Shown here: positions 63,128 to 64,000 of the stretch, one piece after another
Position numbering within the stretch: the first letter of the stretch is position 1
Layout of the letters: each line of letters starts with the position of its first letter
Origin: Moraxella sp. K1664
GTDB lineage: Bacteria > Pseudomonadota > Gammaproteobacteria > Pseudomonadales > Moraxellaceae
Length of the DNA: 64,000 bases
Assembly: GCF_039693965.1 (NCBI RefSeq)
Contig: NZ_CP155576.1
Location: forward strand, 2,542,001-2,606,000
Direction: 5' to 3'
Program-made: the position numbers and the translations under genes
The notes under the pieces: generated by a model
What the model saw: the letters and a program-made list of their open reading frames with translations, nothing else
What the model was told of the DNA's origin: nothing
Database searches by the model: none

Positions 63128-64000
63128 ATGAAATTATCCAACCCCACATTATTCCACGAACACGCACTCATCAATAACACATGGCAATCCGCCAAATCCG
63201 CCAATACCATAGACGTGTTTAACCCCTTTAATGATGAAAAAATCGGCACCATTCCCGATTTGTCCGCCGATGAAGTCGTAGAAGCCATCGGTTTTGCCGA
63301 TGAAGCCCAAAAATCATGGGCAAGTCTAACCGCCAATGAACGAGCGGTCATTTTACACCGCTGGGCGGATTTGATTGATGAACATCGTGAAGACTTAGCC
63401 ATCATCATGACCACAGAGCAAGGCAAACCCTTAAAAGAATCTCGTGGGGAGATTGGTTATGCCAACAGCTTTATCCGCTTTTTTGCCGATGAAGCCAAAC
63501 GGGCGTATGGGGATGTGATACCCAGCCCGAACGCTAGCCTACGCTATGTGGTGCTAAAACAGCCCGTGGGCGTGTGTGCCAGTATCACGCCGTGGAACTT
63601 CCCGTCAGCGATGATTACCCGTAAAGTCGCCCCCGCCCTAGCGTCAGGGTGTGTGATGATTGTCAAGCCTGATAGCCAAACGCCTTTTTCTGCCCTTGCC
63701 CTAGGCGAGCTTGCCATGCAAGCAGGCATTCCTAAGGGTGTTTTACAAATCGTAACAGGTCAAGCGGACATTATCGGGGGCGTACTCACGTCCGATGAAC
63801 GCATTAAAAAGCTGTCCTTTACAGGCTCTACTCGGGTCGGAAAACTGCTCATGGAGCAATGTGCCAGTACGGTCAAAAAGCTCTCCTTGGAGCTTGGCGG
63901 TAACGCTCCTTTTATCGTGTTTGACGATGCCGACATTGATAAGGCGGTCAAGGGGGCGATAGCGTCCAAATATCGTAACGCAGGGCAGACGTGCGTGTGT
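63128..64000 (+). CDS. gabD: Succinate-semialdehyde dehydrogenase, 3'-truncated by the window edge
   Basis: The first 291 codons are visible, starting at ATG 63128 with AGGAG 7 bases upstream. It oxidises succinate semialdehyde to succinate with NAD(P), the end of GABA degradation. ALDH motifs: VCASITPWNFPSAMITRKVA, IVKPDSQTPFSALALGELAM, LSFTGSTRVGKLLMEQ, LELGGNAPFIVFDDAD with the general-base Glu, and NAGQTCVC with the nucleophile Cys at the window end. No gabT is visible. Confidence 0.9.
   Translation, partial: MKLSNPTLFHEHALINNTWQSAKSANTIDVFNPFNDEKIGTIPDLSADEVVEAIGFADEAQKSWASLTANERAVILHRWADLIDEHREDLAIIMTTEQGKPLKESRGEIGYANSFIRFFADEAKRAYGDVIPSPNASLRYVVLKQPVGVCASITPWNFPSAMITRKVAPALASGCVMIVKPDSQTPFSALALGELAMQAGIPKGVLQIVTGQADIIGGVLTSDERIKKLSFTGSTRVGKLLMEQCASTVKKLSLELGGNAPFIVFDDADIDKAVKGAIASKYRNAGQTCVC

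Noticed and set aside
1-64000. CRISPR array, prophage, rRNA operon or replication origin
   Set aside because: No regularly spaced repeats, phage structural genes, rRNA sequence or DnaA-box cluster were seen in the window.

Overview
The window looks like a piece of a Moraxellaceae chromosome, most likely Moraxella (inference from gene content: two-subunit glycyl-tRNA synthetase, long-form AceA, GlcB, SthA, a PatA/PatB/Ape1-type peptidoglycan O-acetylation set, AT-rich intergenic DNA full of short dispersed repeats). Species was not determined. Most genes are housekeeping or metabolic. Accessory content sits in a few small islands.

Layout. 1-3149: a small-GTPase/roadblock-like signalling module. 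3180-7178: a TonB-dependent siderophore receptor behind a Fur-box-like site, followed by a fused ABC exporter-type protein. 7742-10561: an ABC uptake operon of the TrpX type with a near-consensus promoter. 10711-11954: IS110-family copy 1. 12108-17122: purU, ndk, prc, nagZ. 17235-18537: two unrecognised secreted proteins. 18697-19347: leuE-like exporter. 19433-21069: an SMI1/KNR4 immunity array that retains short tails of lost toxin genes and is bounded by a palindromic repeat. 21152-29075: glyoxylate shunt (glcB, aceA), ubiC, a CitMHS transporter, glyA. 29122-33465: a COG2958/HrgA-like protein, glyS, glyQ, tRNA-Leu(CAA). 33799-41696: ppsA and its regulator ppsR, separated by the peptidoglycan O-acetylation cluster. 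41752-45682: a lipoprotein, sthA, a YceI protein and an RsiV-like lipoprotein. 45935-53080: the leucine genes leuC, leuD and leuB on one strand, interrupted by five unrelated genes and IS110 copy 2. 53260-61425: a WG-repeat protein, sdaA, a lytic transglycosylase, a DUF2059 protein, an XRE regulator and uvrB. 61599-62487: an AbrB-like/PIN toxin-antitoxin pair whose toxin is split by a MITE. 62514-64000: a UDG-superfamily protein and the start of gabD.

The most interesting structure is in the mobile DNA. The two IS110 copies (same orientation, 38,065 bp apart, identical predicted transposases) sit in REP-like palindromes. Joining their flanks restores the same target, AGCTCAGGGCGAACGGA, around a CT/AG core. 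The noncoding DNA upstream of the transposase can fold into two hairpins. The loop of one carries segments matching both halves of that target, as expected of an IS110 bridge RNA programmed for REP DNA.

Three further repeat families were worked out by eye: R1 (about 200 bp MITE, terminal repeats near TAGGGCGTGCCTGCC, five copies), R2 (about 100-120 bp MITE with a GGGCGAATTGCAATTCGCCC core, three copies plus relatives) and R3 (REP-type palindromes with GAGCTTGTCGAA). Nested insertions give a relative age order.
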